64,000 bases of DNA, taken from Taylorella asinigenitalis ATCC 700933. Its GTDB lineage: Bacteria; Pseudomonadota; Gammaproteobacteria; Burkholderiales; Burkholderiaceae_B. Position numbers and translations under genes: made by a program. Of this stretch, positions 46,469-55,228 are shown piece after piece. The stretch is taken from contig NZ_JHXN01000001.1 in assembly GCF_000687755.1 (NCBI RefSeq), positions 124,001-188,000 on the forward strand, written 5' to 3'. Positions within the stretch are counted from its first letter, which is position 1, and each line of letters opens with the position of its first letter. Below the pieces are notes generated by a model. That model had not been told where the DNA came from and searched no databases. It saw only the letters and a list, made by a program, of their open reading frames with translations.

Positions 46469-47087
46469 TTAGCAACCCCTTTTTGTGATTACTTGGTATT
46501 TCTCCAATCCATTCTTTATAAGAATCAAACCCAGGAAGAGTTCTTTTAAGTGGCTTATCAACTGGACTTAATAAAGAGTTCGATTTTTTTGCTAATGACT
46601 GTGTTTTTGAATTTTCTTTTTTCCACGCAGTATTACTCTGAGACGATCTGTTATGTGCTAATTTGGCATTGATTTCATACTCAGTATCAAAGATTAATTT
46701 TGCTTCTTCCTCTAAAACCAAGCTTGAGATAAGAAACTTTCTTTTCGCTTTATCAACGATTTTTTTCTGACTTATGGAGTTAATTATTCCCTTATCATCG
46801 ATTTGCCACTCGTTTCTTAATATTTCTGATTTAGCTAAATCTTGTCCAGGCTGGGCATTTGAGGTGAGTTTTTTTATGTTGCTATAGCTTGAGTCATAAA
46901 TACTTTTTGCTCCCTCTCCAAGTCTAATGGCGTATTGAAAAGCCATATACCTACTCTCATTTTGAAGAGATTGCTTATCATTTGCCAACTTACCTATGAA
47001 AGGAATTCCAATAAAAAACAGTGACATAACAATTAAAAACACAAAGCTTTCTACTAAAGCCTGACCCCTTCGCATTCTTATTTCCAT
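46455..47087 (-). CDS. TadE-like pseudopilin of the Tad pilus
   Basis: 210 residues from ATG at 47087; starts at 47120 and 47075 are also open. The N-terminus MRRGQALVESFVFLIVMSLFF has a class III prepilin signal: cleavage after Gly would leave Q-A-L-V-E with Glu at +5, then a hydrophobic stretch. That is the hallmark of TadE/TadF pseudopilins cut by a Tad prepilin peptidase. No such peptidase is encoded in the window. The rest is soluble and periplasmic. It overlaps the TadG-like gene by about 10 bp. Confidence 0.75.
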   Translation of the reverse strand: MEIRMRRGQALVESFVFLIVMSLFFIGIPFIGKLANDKQSLQNESRYMAFQYAIRLGEGAKSIYDSSYSNIKKLTSNAQPGQDLAKSEILRNEWQIDDKGIINSISQKKIVDKAKRKFLISSLVLEEEAKLIFDTEYEINAKLAHNRSSQSNTAWKKENSKTQSLAKKSNSLLSPVDKPLKRTLPGFDSYKEWIGEIPSNHKKGLLNVFN

Positions 47088-48352
47088 TGCCTTAACCTCG
47101 CTAGCCAATTCGGATGCCATAAATTTGGGTACTCATCATCTCTCCTAAACTGAGCAAAATACGCTTCAGCTGCTGATATAGCTTCTACCGAATGCCCCAA
47201 AACATCACTATCTCTAATGCTTAATCTAAAAAAAGAACTTTTTTTGTTCTTTTTTGTAATATCAACAAAAGGTACTAAACCTCCAGAAGTCCATTTCAAG
47301 CCTTGTTTTAAAGCATATGAATTTGCCAAACCATTTTCTGAAGTATCGAAAATATTCCATCCAGAAGTTTTCTCATCAATCCATTTGATAAAGGTTATTG
47401 CTGAAAAATCAGATGGAGGATCCTTAACATGAGGTAAATTATCACCAATGTGACTGGTGTCATGCTCTGCATATCCCCATCCCATCGGATATTCGCGGTA
47501 ATAGCATGAGAGTTTCAATCTCTTCCTCAATGAATGAAAGCTTTGTGTGTCAATGGATTCCCAATCACCATTTTTATTTAAAGTTGTTTCTCCTCGACGA
47601 ATTAGTCGATGTCTTAGGGTTGGGCATTTCTTATAAACTGGAGTTAACCGACTACTTTTTAAGAAATATCTAGGTTTAAGAAATTTGTATTTCTTACTTA
47701 CATTGCGAACGAAATTTAAATATTCCCCTTTAGGGTTAAAAACACTTGAAATATCTTCGTTTTCTATATTTTCAAGTTTCCAAGAAATACTTTTTAATTC
47801 TGAAGGGCTAAAGTTAGCTTCAATTACTTCCTTAATTGCCTGACGCCTCATATCTAATTGGGTTTCGTGTATGGCAATGCTTGTTTTATATAAAACTTCA
47901 TTAATAACTTTTTGATGTTTTTCAAATTGAGCTTTTAAATCCTGAATTTGGGCACTAGCTCCGACTTGGGCTTTTTTTCCTGCTATATAAGCTTGCGAAT
48001 ATTTAGAGCCAAAAAAACGATTAATTAATTCAGATTGCGGGTTTCGTTTCGTGACTCGCTTACCCATATTTTGGCCCCACTGTACCCATGAGCCTTGTGT
48101 AATTAAGTGTGCTAAAGCGATTTGATTTGCCGTTTGTGCAAGATTGATATAGCTTTGCATATTAAGAGCTCGTGCATGGGCTACAGCTCCTGAATATGAA
48201 GCAAGATCAACAACATGTATTAATTTTGTTCGCTTAGAAATGATCTGACCATTTCTATACATACCAAGAAAACTGAGAATAACAATGGCAATCAATGCAA
48301 GGCCAAGCACCAAGACTTGACCTTTGCGATTGCCCAAAGGCAATTCAAACAT
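47078..48352 (-). CDS. TadG-like pilus-associated protein
   Basis: 424 residues. The N-terminal segment RKGQVLVLGLALIAIVILSFLGMYRNGQ resembles TadG and related Flp_N proteins, which have a pilin-like anchor and a large periplasmic domain. Downstream is KLIHVVDLASYSGAVAHARALNMQSYINLAQTANQIALAH, the typical duct of TadG proteins (D-x-A-A-L-A-like). Glu+5 is lacking, so it is probably not processed as a prepilin. It starts on the last base of the pilin stop codon, so translation is coupled. Confidence 0.75.
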   Translation of the reverse strand: MFELPLGNRKGQVLVLGLALIAIVILSFLGMYRNGQIISKRTKLIHVVDLASYSGAVAHARALNMQSYINLAQTANQIALAHLITQGSWVQWGQNMGKRVTKRNPQSELINRFFGSKYSQAYIAGKKAQVGASAQIQDLKAQFEKHQKVINEVLYKTSIAIHETQLDMRRQAIKEVIEANFSPSELKSISWKLENIENEDISSVFNPKGEYLNFVRNVSKKYKFLKPRYFLKSSRLTPVYKKCPTLRHRLIRRGETTLNKNGDWESIDTQSFHSLRKRLKLSCYYREYPMGWGYAEHDTSHIGDNLPHVKDPPSDFSAITFIKWIDEKTSGWNIFDTSENGLANSYALKQGLKWTSGGLVPFVDITKKNKKSSFFRLSIRDSDVLGHSVEAISAAEAYFAQFRRDDEYPNLWHPNWLARLRQWK

Positions 48353-48663
48353 TATCTGCCACCAGCCTGCTTAGCATTACCCGTGAAAGTTTTAAGTGAC
48401 TTAGCAGAAGTTTGAGATTCTGCTTTTTTCGCCGCAGTTTGAGCTTTTTTCGATTGAGCAGTACCATCCTCTCCTGCAATCTCTTTGGCCATAGCAGCAG
48501 TTTGAGAGCGAATTACTTGACCAAATAGCTGATAGACTGCAATTGCTGCAACAGATACTAAAGCGACGATAATAATGTATTCGGTCATACCTTGACCTAA
48601 ACGCCGCTTAAGACTCTGTTTTTTTACGAGAGGTTTTTGTGGATTTTGTAAAACAATTTGCAT
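48352..48663 (-). CDS. Flp-type major pilin
   Basis: 103 residues. A basic 23-residue leader ends KRRLG, then QGMTEYIIIVALVSVAAIAVYQLFG: Gly at -1, Glu at +5 and Tyr at +6, as required of Flp prepilins. The mature part has the hydrophobic helix plus an Ala/Lys/Gln-rich tail of about 55 residues, much longer than the tail of typical Flp pilins (about 50-70 residues in total). It is the first gene of the Tad operon. Its SD (AGGAG) lies in one arm of a hairpin (48665-48691). Confidence 0.82.
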   Translation of the reverse strand: MQIVLQNPQKPLVKKQSLKRRLGQGMTEYIIIVALVSVAAIAVYQLFGQVIRSQTAAMAKEIAGEDGTAQSKKAQTAAKKAESQTSAKSLKTFTGNAKQAGGR

Positions 48664-48664
48664 A

Positions 48665-48691
48665 GTAGTCTCCTGTTAAAAAGGTGACTAC
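48665..48691 (-). promoter_or_regulatory. Hairpin that sequesters the SD of the pilin gene
   Basis: On the minus strand GTAGTCACC (48691-48683) pairs with GGAGACTAC (48673-48665), one mismatch, across a 9-nt loop TTTTTAACA. The SD AGGAG (48674-48670), 6 nt from the ATG, lies in the 3' side of the stem and loop. Folded RNA would hide it. Confidence 0.6.
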
Positions 48692-48750
48692 AGTTTGAAT
48701 TATTTATTGAACACTGCCAATTCGTAACAATGATGATGGATAAAAATGTC

Positions 48751-49428
48751 CTACTCCAAAGACCAGTCAATGGCTTGCTTATTATGTGCTTCAAGGTAAG
48801 TATTAGCCTTAGCAAAATGCATATTACCAAGAAAACCACGATAAGCCGATAATGGCGATGGATGCTGGCTTTCAAGAATTAGGTGTTTATGGTTATCTAG
48901 TAGCGGAGACTTAGCTTTGGCATTGCCACCCCAAAGCAAAAAAACTACATTCTCACATTCGGAATTAATTTTTAATATGGCATTTTTTGTGAATATTTCC
49001 CAACCAAAACCTTTATGCGAATTTGGTTTGCCCCGCTCTACAGTAAGCACATCATTCAAAAGCATAACGCCCTGAGAAGCCCATTTTTCAAGGCATCCGT
49101 GAGTAGGTAAAACAAAGTTTGGGATGGATTGCTGAAGTTCTTGAAAAATATTTTTTAATGAAGGTGGCAATGCTACCCCTTTCTGCACCGAAAACGCTAA
49201 TCCATGCGCTTGGCCATCATTAAAATATGGATCTTGACCCAGAATAACGACTTTTATTTGATCGAGGGCAGTTAGCTTGAAAGCTGAAAATACGCTCTCC
49301 TCAGGCGGATAGACAATGCACTTCTGTCTTGCTTGCTCGATGTTGCGAAGAAGAGACTTGAAATAGGGTTTTGTCATTTCTTCGTAAAAAAAACTTTGCC
49401 AACTAGGATGGATTTTATTGATATTCAT
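48751..49428 (-). CDS. ung: Uracil-DNA glycosylase
   Basis: 225 residues from ATG at 49428; a frame from TTG at 49452 adds eight residues without support. It removes uracil from DNA. VVILGQDPYFNDGQAHGLAFSV carries the catalytic Asp and the uracil pocket Tyr, LLNDVLTVERGKPNSHKGFGWE the next block, and HPSPLSAYRGF the catalytic His. The start lies within 40 bp of the divergent tRNA-Val promoter. It carries two exact candidate uptake motifs (48921 and 49164), 243 bp apart on opposite strands. Confidence 0.97.
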   Translation of the reverse strand: MNINKIHPSWQSFFYEEMTKPYFKSLLRNIEQARQKCIVYPPEESVFSAFKLTALDQIKVVILGQDPYFNDGQAHGLAFSVQKGVALPPSLKNIFQELQQSIPNFVLPTHGCLEKWASQGVMLLNDVLTVERGKPNSHKGFGWEIFTKNAILKINSECENVVFLLWGGNAKAKSPLLDNHKHLILESQHPSPLSAYRGFLGNMHFAKANTYLEAHNKQAIDWSLE

Positions 49429-49447
49429 AGATGTTTTACAATACAAT
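49418..49447 (+). promoter_or_regulatory. Promoter of tRNA-Val
   Basis: TTGATA (49418-49423) and TACAAT (49442-49447) each match consensus at 5 of 6, with an 18-bp spacer. The start at about 49454 is 9 bp before the tRNA. The -35 lies inside the first codons of divergent ung. Confidence 0.62.
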
Positions 49448-49462
49448 ACCAATCTATTTTAC

Positions 49463-49539
49463 AGGCGGTTAGCTCAGCTGGTTAGAGCGCTACGTTGACA
49501 TCGTAGAGGTCGCTGGTTCGATTCCAGTATCGCCTACCA
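49463..49539 (+). tRNA. tRNA-Val (anticodon GAC)
   Basis: Acceptor AGGCGGT (49463-49469) pairs with ATCGCCT (49529-49535), followed by ACCA, so CCA is encoded. The anticodon stem CTACG/CGTAG surrounds TTGACAT, anticodon GAC. The D-loop AGCTCAGCTGGTTAGAGC and the T-loop TTCGATT are standard. Length is 77 nt with CCA. Confidence 0.97.
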
Positions 49540-49544
49540 ATTAA

Positions 49545-50159
49545 ATGTCCAAATTCTTCAAAAAGTTTTTAAAAGTTATAACTGATTTTGCTATGGCTGA
49601 GCCTCATGGTTTAGAGGCCCTAGACTACAATATGGAGGAACTTTGTGAGCAAGCTACTAAGGGTGATCCTAAAGCTCAGTATTCACTTGGCCTAGCATAT
49701 TTATCAGGGCATTATTTTCGCAAAGATGAAGAAACTGGTTTAAAGTGGCTGGTCCTCTCAGCGAATCAATACTATGTTCCAGCTGAAAGTAAACTCTCTC
49801 AGATACTATTGTCAGATGCAGCAAAACATCCCAAATCTGAATTAGCTGAACAAATCGCAAATTGGGCCGAAAATGCTGCTTATCGTAATGATTCCAGTGC
49901 AAAGGGAGTGTGGGGGTATATGCTCTTAGAGGGCATTGGCACTGAATCTAAACCTAAAGAAGCCATACATTTTTTAAAACAAGCAGCAGATGAGGGCATT
50001 GTTAAAGCACAGTACTTGATGGGCACTCTTTACAATGAAGGGAAAAAAGTGGAGAGAAACGTGAGCATTGCCACACAATACTTAGAAGCATCGAGTCAAA
50101 AGGGCTATGAACCCGCATCTAGACTTTTAGAAGAAATAAAAAAGGGTCAGAAAGACTGA
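49545..50159 (+). CDS. Sel1-like repeat protein
   Basis: 204 residues. At least three Sel1/TPR-like repeats are seen: GDPKAQYSLGLAYLSGHYFRKDEETGLKWL (about 39-75), a degenerate one near 105-145 (SSAKGVWGYMLLEGIGTESKPKEAIHFL) and VKAQYLMGTLYNEGKKVERNVSIATQYL. Such proteins act as scaffolds. No signal peptide is seen, so it is likely cytoplasmic. The ATG lies 5 nt after the tRNA-Val CCA with no SD, and a later ATG at 49593 also lacks one. The 3' end holds the rpoD terminator. A candidate uptake motif lies at 50066. Confidence 0.8.
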   Translation: MSKFFKKFLKVITDFAMAEPHGLEALDYNMEELCEQATKGDPKAQYSLGLAYLSGHYFRKDEETGLKWLVLSANQYYVPAESKLSQILLSDAAKHPKSELAEQIANWAENAAYRNDSSAKGVWGYMLLEGIGTESKPKEAIHFLKQAADEGIVKAQYLMGTLYNEGKKVERNVSIATQYLEASSQKGYEPASRLLEEIKKGQKD

Positions 50160-50162
50160 CCC
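50138..50162 (-). terminator. rpoD terminator within the 3' end of the Sel1 gene
   Basis: On the minus strand GGGTCAG (50162-50156), 5-nt loop, CTGACCC, then TTTTTT. The 7-bp GC-rich stem overlaps the Sel1 stop codon. The opposite strand has A-runs after the stem, so it acts only for rpoD. Confidence 0.85.
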
Positions 50163-50168
50163 AAAAAA

Positions 50169-52925
50169 TTAATTATTTTCCAAGAAGCTTCTAAGCTTAT
50201 CTGCTCGACTAGGATGTTTTAGCTTGCGTATCGCTTTAGCTTCGATTTGACGTATTCTTTCACGTGTAACATCAAACTGCTTACCTACTTCTTCGAGGGT
50301 TTGATCTGAACTCATACCAATACCAAAGCGCATGCGAAGAACTTTACCTTCTCTCTGGGTAAGTGAGTTAATTACTTCATCAAATACTTCTGTCATAGAG
50401 CGTTGTAAAGCGGCCTCTTCTGGAGATAGGGTCGATGTATCTTCAATAAAGTCTCCAAGATGTGAATCATCATCATCTCCAATCGGAGTTTCCATAGAAA
50501 TAGGATCTTTAGATATTTTGAGAATTTTGCGAATTTTCTCAATTGGCATATCCATTTTTTCAGCAAGCATAGCTGAATCTGGCTCCACACCAGTCTCTTG
50601 AAGTATTTGACGGGTTATACGATTGATTTTGTTAATTGTCTCAATCATATGAACTGGAATACGGATAATTCTCGCTTGGTCGGCAATGGATCTGGTAATA
50701 GCTTGACGAATCCACCATGTTGCGTATGTTGAAAATTTATAACCGCGACGATATTCAAATTTATCCACCGCTTTCATCAAGCCGATATTTCCTTCTTGGA
50801 TTAAGTCCAAGAATTGCAACCCACGATTAGTATATTTCTTAGCAATTGAAATAACCAAACGTAAGTTTGCTTCAATCATTTCGTGTTTAGCTTTTTTCGC
50901 TTTAGCTTCGCCATTTACCATGCGTTTATTAACGTTTTTAAGCTCCTTAATAGGAAGGATAACTTCTTTTTCTAGATCAATGAACTTCTGCTGAATTTCA
51001 TGAATATCAGGAACAGATCTCTCAAGTTTTTCAGCATATTTAGGTTTTTTCTTAAGCTCAGAATTTACCCAATCCAAATTAGTTTCATTTCCAGGGAATG
51101 AATCAATAAAGTGCTCACGAGGCATACCTACCTTGTCCACGCAAACTTTAAGCATATCTTTTTCTAAAGAACGTACTCTTTCAATTTGCTTGCGAAGTTT
51201 CTCAGCTAATTTTTCTACCATTTTGGCGGTGAATCTCACACCTGATATTTCATCGTGAATTTCTTGATTAGCCTTGTTATATGCAGGAGATTGGAAACGA
51301 CCTTTTTCGTATTCCTTCATCATCTTATCGTAGGCTTTTTGAACTCGATCAAATTTAGCTAATGACTCTTCACGTAATTTTTCAATTTGACCGCTACTCA
51401 TGCCACCTGTTTGAGCTTCTTCAGTATCTTCATCTGTATCTGATGCACCAGAGCCAGCATACTCTTCGCCATCATCGGTCATAAGACCATCAACAATTTC
51501 TTCAATCTGAGCTTTACCCTCTTTAACTTTTTGAATATGTTCGAGAATTTCATGAATTGTCGTAGGTGAAGATGCAATAGCCATAACCATATGTTTAAGG
51601 CCCTCTTCAATCATTTTCGCAATTTCAATCTCTTTAGATCTATTCAATAATTCGATTGAACCCATCTCACGCATATACATACGTACTGGGTCTGTAGTAC
51701 GACCAAAGTCAGAGTCCACTGTTGTTAATGCAACCTCAGCTTCATCGTCCACATCATCGTCATCGTTGATATTTGACGGCTCGGCTAGAATGAGATCCTC
51801 AGCATTAGGTGCTTCTTCATATACTGGAATGCCCATATCACCGAGTGTGGTGACCATAGACTCCATCTGTTCTGTATCAACGATATCATCAGATAGAACA
51901 TCGTTAATTTCTGCATATGTAAGATAGCCCTGATCTCTACCTTGCTTAATTAAAGAACGAATAAGTTGACGCCTTTCTTCGTCTATAATTTTTTTGTTTT
52001 CTGCTCTACTACGTGAGCCTTTAGCTCCTCTGGCAACGGACTCGTCTATATCATCTATATTTTCTGAATCATCATCTGATGGATCTACTAAATCCAAATC
52101 GTCAGCATTTTTTGATTGAGCTTTAGGGGCATTTTTACTACCAGGCTTACGACCGCGACGAGATATTTTAGGCATGAAATCGTCGTCTTCATTAGTAATA
52201 GCTAATAAATCATCAATATCGGAACTACTTACAGTTTGACGTGTCGGTTTTGGTGTAGATTGCTTTTTAGTTGATTTCACAACTTCAGATTTAGTCTTAG
52301 ATGCCGATGTTTTATTTGATTGTTTAGCGGTACGAGTTTTAGCTTTAGCAGCAGATTTTGAAGCTGCTGTTTTAGATGTTGCTTTAACAACTGTTTTAGG
52401 CGTGCTCTTAGCAGCAGTTTTAGAACTTACTTTAGTTACGCCCTTACTAGTTTGTTTGGTTGGGGCTTTAGAAGCAGTTTTAGAAGCCACTTTTGAAGCT
52501 GATTTTGAAGTCGATTTTGAAGCCGCTCTAGTAGTAGATTTAGTGTTGGCTTTGGCCACTGATTTACTAGCAGTAGATTTAGAAGTAGTTGATCTAGTAC
52601 TTGATTTTGATGTAGCAGCTTTAGTAGCAGGCTTTGTAGCGGCTTTAGTCATAGATTTAGCTGCAGGCTTAGAGGCAACAGCCTTCGTTTTAGAACTTGC
52701 TGATTTAGAAGCAACGGTTTTAGTTGAAGTTTTAACAGCAGGCTTTGATGTGACCGCCTTAGTTTTAGTGTTAACTCGCTTACTAGTGGTTTTAGGGACG
52801 GCCTTAGATGCTGACTTCACTGCAGCTGCTATAGGTGCAGTTTTCTTAGTCGCAGTCGCTGAAGTCTTTGTATTAGTAGCTTTAGTAGAAACTTTAGAAC
52901 TCTCTTTTTTAACTTGCTTTTTCAC
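50169..52925 (-). CDS. rpoD: RNA polymerase sigma factor RpoD (sigma-70) with long basic N-terminal extension
   Basis: 918 residues, far longer than the 613 of E. coli. It starts at GTG (52925); an in-frame TAA lies four codons upstream. Residues 1-232 are a low-complexity Lys/Ala/Ser/Thr tract like histone H1 (repeats such as [17 protein letters not shown]), followed by an acidic stretch (about 236-297). Region 1.1 starts near 316 ([29 protein letters not shown]). Region 2 has [36 protein letters not shown]. Region 4 ends [22 protein letters not shown]. Basic extensions occur in other betaproteobacterial RpoD. It is the last gene of rpsU-dnaG-rpoD. Confidence 0.97.
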   Translation of the reverse strand: MKKQVKKESSKVSTKATNTKTSATATKKTAPIAAAVKSASKAVPKTTSKRVNTKTKAVTSKPAVKTSTKTVASKSASSKTKAVASKPAAKSMTKAATKPATKAATSKSSTRSTTSKSTASKSVAKANTKSTTRAASKSTSKSASKVASKTASKAPTKQTSKGVTKVSSKTAAKSTPKTVVKATSKTAASKSAAKAKTRTAKQSNKTSASKTKSEVVKSTKKQSTPKPTRQTVSSSDIDDLLAITNEDDDFMPKISRRGRKPGSKNAPKAQSKNADDLDLVDPSDDDSENIDDIDESVARGAKGSRSRAENKKIIDEERRQLIRSLIKQGRDQGYLTYAEINDVLSDDIVDTEQMESMVTTLGDMGIPVYEEAPNAEDLILAEPSNINDDDDVDDEAEVALTTVDSDFGRTTDPVRMYMREMGSIELLNRSKEIEIAKMIEEGLKHMVMAIASSPTTIHEILEHIQKVKEGKAQIEEIVDGLMTDDGEEYAGSGASDTDEDTEEAQTGGMSSGQIEKLREESLAKFDRVQKAYDKMMKEYEKGRFQSPAYNKANQEIHDEISGVRFTAKMVEKLAEKLRKQIERVRSLEKDMLKVCVDKVGMPREHFIDSFPGNETNLDWVNSELKKKPKYAEKLERSVPDIHEIQQKFIDLEKEVILPIKELKNVNKRMVNGEAKAKKAKHEMIEANLRLVISIAKKYTNRGLQFLDLIQEGNIGLMKAVDKFEYRRGYKFSTYATWWIRQAITRSIADQARIIRIPVHMIETINKINRITRQILQETGVEPDSAMLAEKMDMPIEKIRKILKISKDPISMETPIGDDDDSHLGDFIEDTSTLSPEEAALQRSMTEVFDEVINSLTQREGKVLRMRFGIGMSSDQTLEEVGKQFDVTRERIRQIEAKAIRKLKHPSRADKLRSFLENN

Positions 52926-52976
52926 GCTTAGACCTTATCCCTTAACTAAAAAATTAACTAATTATTATAACGTAAA

Positions 52977-54758
52977 TTAATGATTTTTAAGAAAATTAAA
53001 TCGCTGACTAAGGCCTTGTAATAGCAGAGTTTTTTTCGAGTCATCCATATCTTTATTACTAGCCAATTTCTGTATTTGACTATCCAGTAATTCCAATTCA
53101 ACTTTGATTAGAATACTTTGAAGCAAACTTTCAGAATTTTCGTCCTCGATTTCATCGAATTCATTAGAAATAATACTCTCAAGAACTATTTTTAAATCAG
53201 AGCTGATTTCATTTATATTGAACAATTGACTAAAAACTTCAATATTGTGCTTACGAATCAAAGTGATTAATTCATAGACTAATCTATATTTGGGGAGTAG
53301 ATTTAAAAATACAAGTACATTTGAGGAAATTTTGTTGGTGATAGACGGTTTCATTGCCACCAACTTAATAAATTTTCGCTCCAAAGATTCAACTTGTTTT
53401 CTAACCTTAGGTTGAGAAAATGAACGTTTAGAAATCTGTGCAGGAAAAGTTTTTTTTGCCCCCTCAAAATCAATGCCCAAATCTTTTAAAAACTCCTCAT
53501 GAGTTAGCTGCAAAAGACTAGCTATCTCCCTCTCAATCTGAGTTTTCATAGCAGATTTGCGAACATTTCTAAGCATAGGACGCACAAAGTTAATACAACT
53601 AGCTCTGCCTTCGGCCTCATATAGCCTAAACCTACTTTTGAGCTCATTTAACCAAAATTTGGTCAGCGATAATGAAGATTCAATAAATTTTGTAAACTTG
53701 GATCTACCAAACTCTCGTATATACGAGTCAGGGTCATGATCACTAGGTAGAAATAAAAATCTAAGCTCATGCCTCTCATCTAAAACCAGCAAAGACTCGT
53801 TTAATGCTTTCCATGCCGCATTCTTTCCCGCTTCATCTCCATCAAAACAAAAAATAATTTTTGATGTATATCTGTATAACTTACGTAGATGAGATTGACT
53901 TGTTGCTGTACCTAAGGTGGCAACGGCAAAGTCTATTCCATGTTGATTCAGGGAAATAACATCCATATACCCTTCTACAACAAGTGCTTTTTTGCTTGTG
54001 TTTATACCTTTTTTATTTTCAAAAAGGCCATAGAGTTCATCGCTTTTATGAAAAACTTCAGTCTCAGGTGAATTAAGATATTTCGGTTTCTCATCCCCTA
54101 ATGTGCGACCGCCAAAACCTATAATTTGCCCTCTATCATTAAGTATAGGAAACATGACTCGATTTCTAAATCTATCATATTTACTTGAATCTTCTTTTTG
54201 AATTACCAAACCCACATCTACCAAAATTTTATCGTCGTAGTTTGGAAATTTATGGGCTAGGTTTCTATATTCTGAGCCACTCCATCCGATTCCGAATTTT
54301 TTAATAGTTTCATCACTCAATCCCCTTTTTTCTATATATGACTTAGCTTCATGACTTTTCGCAAACATATCTATATAAAAACTTTGTGCTTGCCTTAAAC
54401 ATTCATACATAAGCTCCTGTTTAGTTTTGGCTGAATTTCTCTCTTGTATCTGTTGTGGTGTTAATTTTGAATATGATGGAATTGGAATGCCTAATCGCTT
54501 AGCCAAGAATTCTTGAGCCTCTCTAAATGTCATGTGATTATGTTTCATTAAAAATGAGATAACGTTTCCCCCTGCATGACATCCAAAACAATGGAAATAC
54601 TGACCAGTAGTATTTATTTTGAATGAGGGTGATTTCTCATTATGAAATGGACATAGACCAGAGTATCCCGAGCCATCTTTTTTTAGCTGAACATATTCAC
54701 CAATAACACTAACAATATCAGTTTTCTCAATAAGCTCGTTAGTAAAAGTATCCGACAT
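52977..54758 (-). CDS. dnaG: DNA primase
   Basis: 593 residues. It makes RNA primers for replication. The CHC2 zinc ribbon (residues about 37-62: CPFHNEKSPSFKIN, CFGCHAGGN) is complete. The TOPRIM core has VVEGYMDVISLNQHG (Glu) and FCFDGDEAGKNAAWKAL (Asp-x-Asp). The C-terminal helicase-binding part is less conserved. A strong terminator lies between rpsU and this gene, so expression depends on read-through. A candidate uptake motif lies at 53352. Confidence 0.96.
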   Translation of the reverse strand: MSDTFTNELIEKTDIVSVIGEYVQLKKDGSGYSGLCPFHNEKSPSFKINTTGQYFHCFGCHAGGNVISFLMKHNHMTFREAQEFLAKRLGIPIPSYSKLTPQQIQERNSAKTKQELMYECLRQAQSFYIDMFAKSHEAKSYIEKRGLSDETIKKFGIGWSGSEYRNLAHKFPNYDDKILVDVGLVIQKEDSSKYDRFRNRVMFPILNDRGQIIGFGGRTLGDEKPKYLNSPETEVFHKSDELYGLFENKKGINTSKKALVVEGYMDVISLNQHGIDFAVATLGTATSQSHLRKLYRYTSKIIFCFDGDEAGKNAAWKALNESLLVLDERHELRFLFLPSDHDPDSYIREFGRSKFTKFIESSLSLTKFWLNELKSRFRLYEAEGRASCINFVRPMLRNVRKSAMKTQIEREIASLLQLTHEEFLKDLGIDFEGAKKTFPAQISKRSFSQPKVRKQVESLERKFIKLVAMKPSITNKISSNVLVFLNLLPKYRLVYELITLIRKHNIEVFSQLFNINEISSDLKIVLESIISNEFDEIEDENSESLLQSILIKVELELLDSQIQKLASNKDMDDSKKTLLLQGLSQRFNFLKNH

Positions 54759-54767
54759 AATAAAGAC

Positions 54768-54800
54768 AAAAAAAGCAGCTAGTTAGAAAACTTAGCTGCT
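54768..54800 (-). terminator. Terminator between rpsU and dnaG
   Basis: On the minus strand AGCAGCT-A-AGTT, 4-nt loop, AACT-AGCTGCT (54800-54774), then a run of T (54773-54768). Stem about 11 bp with one bulge. A second small hairpin (GGTAC/GTACC at 54816-54830) precedes it. E. coli also has a terminator at this position in the macromolecular synthesis operon. Confidence 0.88.
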
Positions 54801-54844
54801 ATATGAAATTTATAAGGTACTAAGTGTACCGATATGATAACAAA

Positions 54845-55057
54845 TTAGTACAAGCGTGGAGGTAGCTGCTGACTACGGATACGTTTGTGATGACGTTTTA
54901 CTGCGGCAGCATGTTTACGTTTACGCTCTGTTGTTGGTTTTTCGTAAAACTCTCTAGCACGAAGATCTGTTAATAAACCAGTTTTTTCGATGGTGCGTTT
55001 AAAACGACGTAGAGCTGATTCGAATTGTTCATTTTCCTTAAGGCGAACACTAGGCAT
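54845..55057 (-). CDS. rpsU: 30S ribosomal protein S21
   Basis: 70 residues. [59 protein letters not shown] is unmistakable. It supports initiation near the anti-SD region of 16S rRNA. It is the first gene of rpsU-dnaG-rpoD, with a strong promoter upstream and a terminator after it, so far more rpsU than dnaG message is expected. Confidence 0.98.
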   Translation of the reverse strand: MPSVRLKENEQFESALRRFKRTIEKTGLLTDLRAREFYEKPTTERKRKHAAAVKRHHKRIRSQQLPPRLY

Positions 55058-55170
55058 ATAAATTAAAATTCCTTAAATTAATAAATAGTTGATTCAAAAG
55101 CTAAAAAAGCCCAACAAAAAAATTTCACCACCTAAAATTGCTGGGTAATTCAAAATTTATAAAGTTTATT

Positions 55171-55200
55171 ATTATAATTTCAAATCTTGTTTAGAGTCAA
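55171..55200 (-). promoter_or_regulatory. Promoter of rpsU-dnaG-rpoD
   Basis: Minus-strand TTGACT (55195-55200) and TATAAT (55171-55176) with an 18-bp spacer. It is the closest match to sigma-70 consensus that I found in the window. The start near 55164 gives a leader of about 107 nt with A/T-rich hairpin potential. Confidence 0.72.
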
Positions 55201-55228
55201 TAGCTTACGACAAGTTGTATCTTAAAAA

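Noticed and set aside
52402-52980. Long plus-strand ORF of 192 codons rich in Leu, Val, Ala and Asp
   Set aside because: It is the mirror of the Lys/Ala/Ser/Thr repeats of rpoD. Low-complexity coding DNA leaves the opposite strand free of stops. No SD, no recognisable domain.
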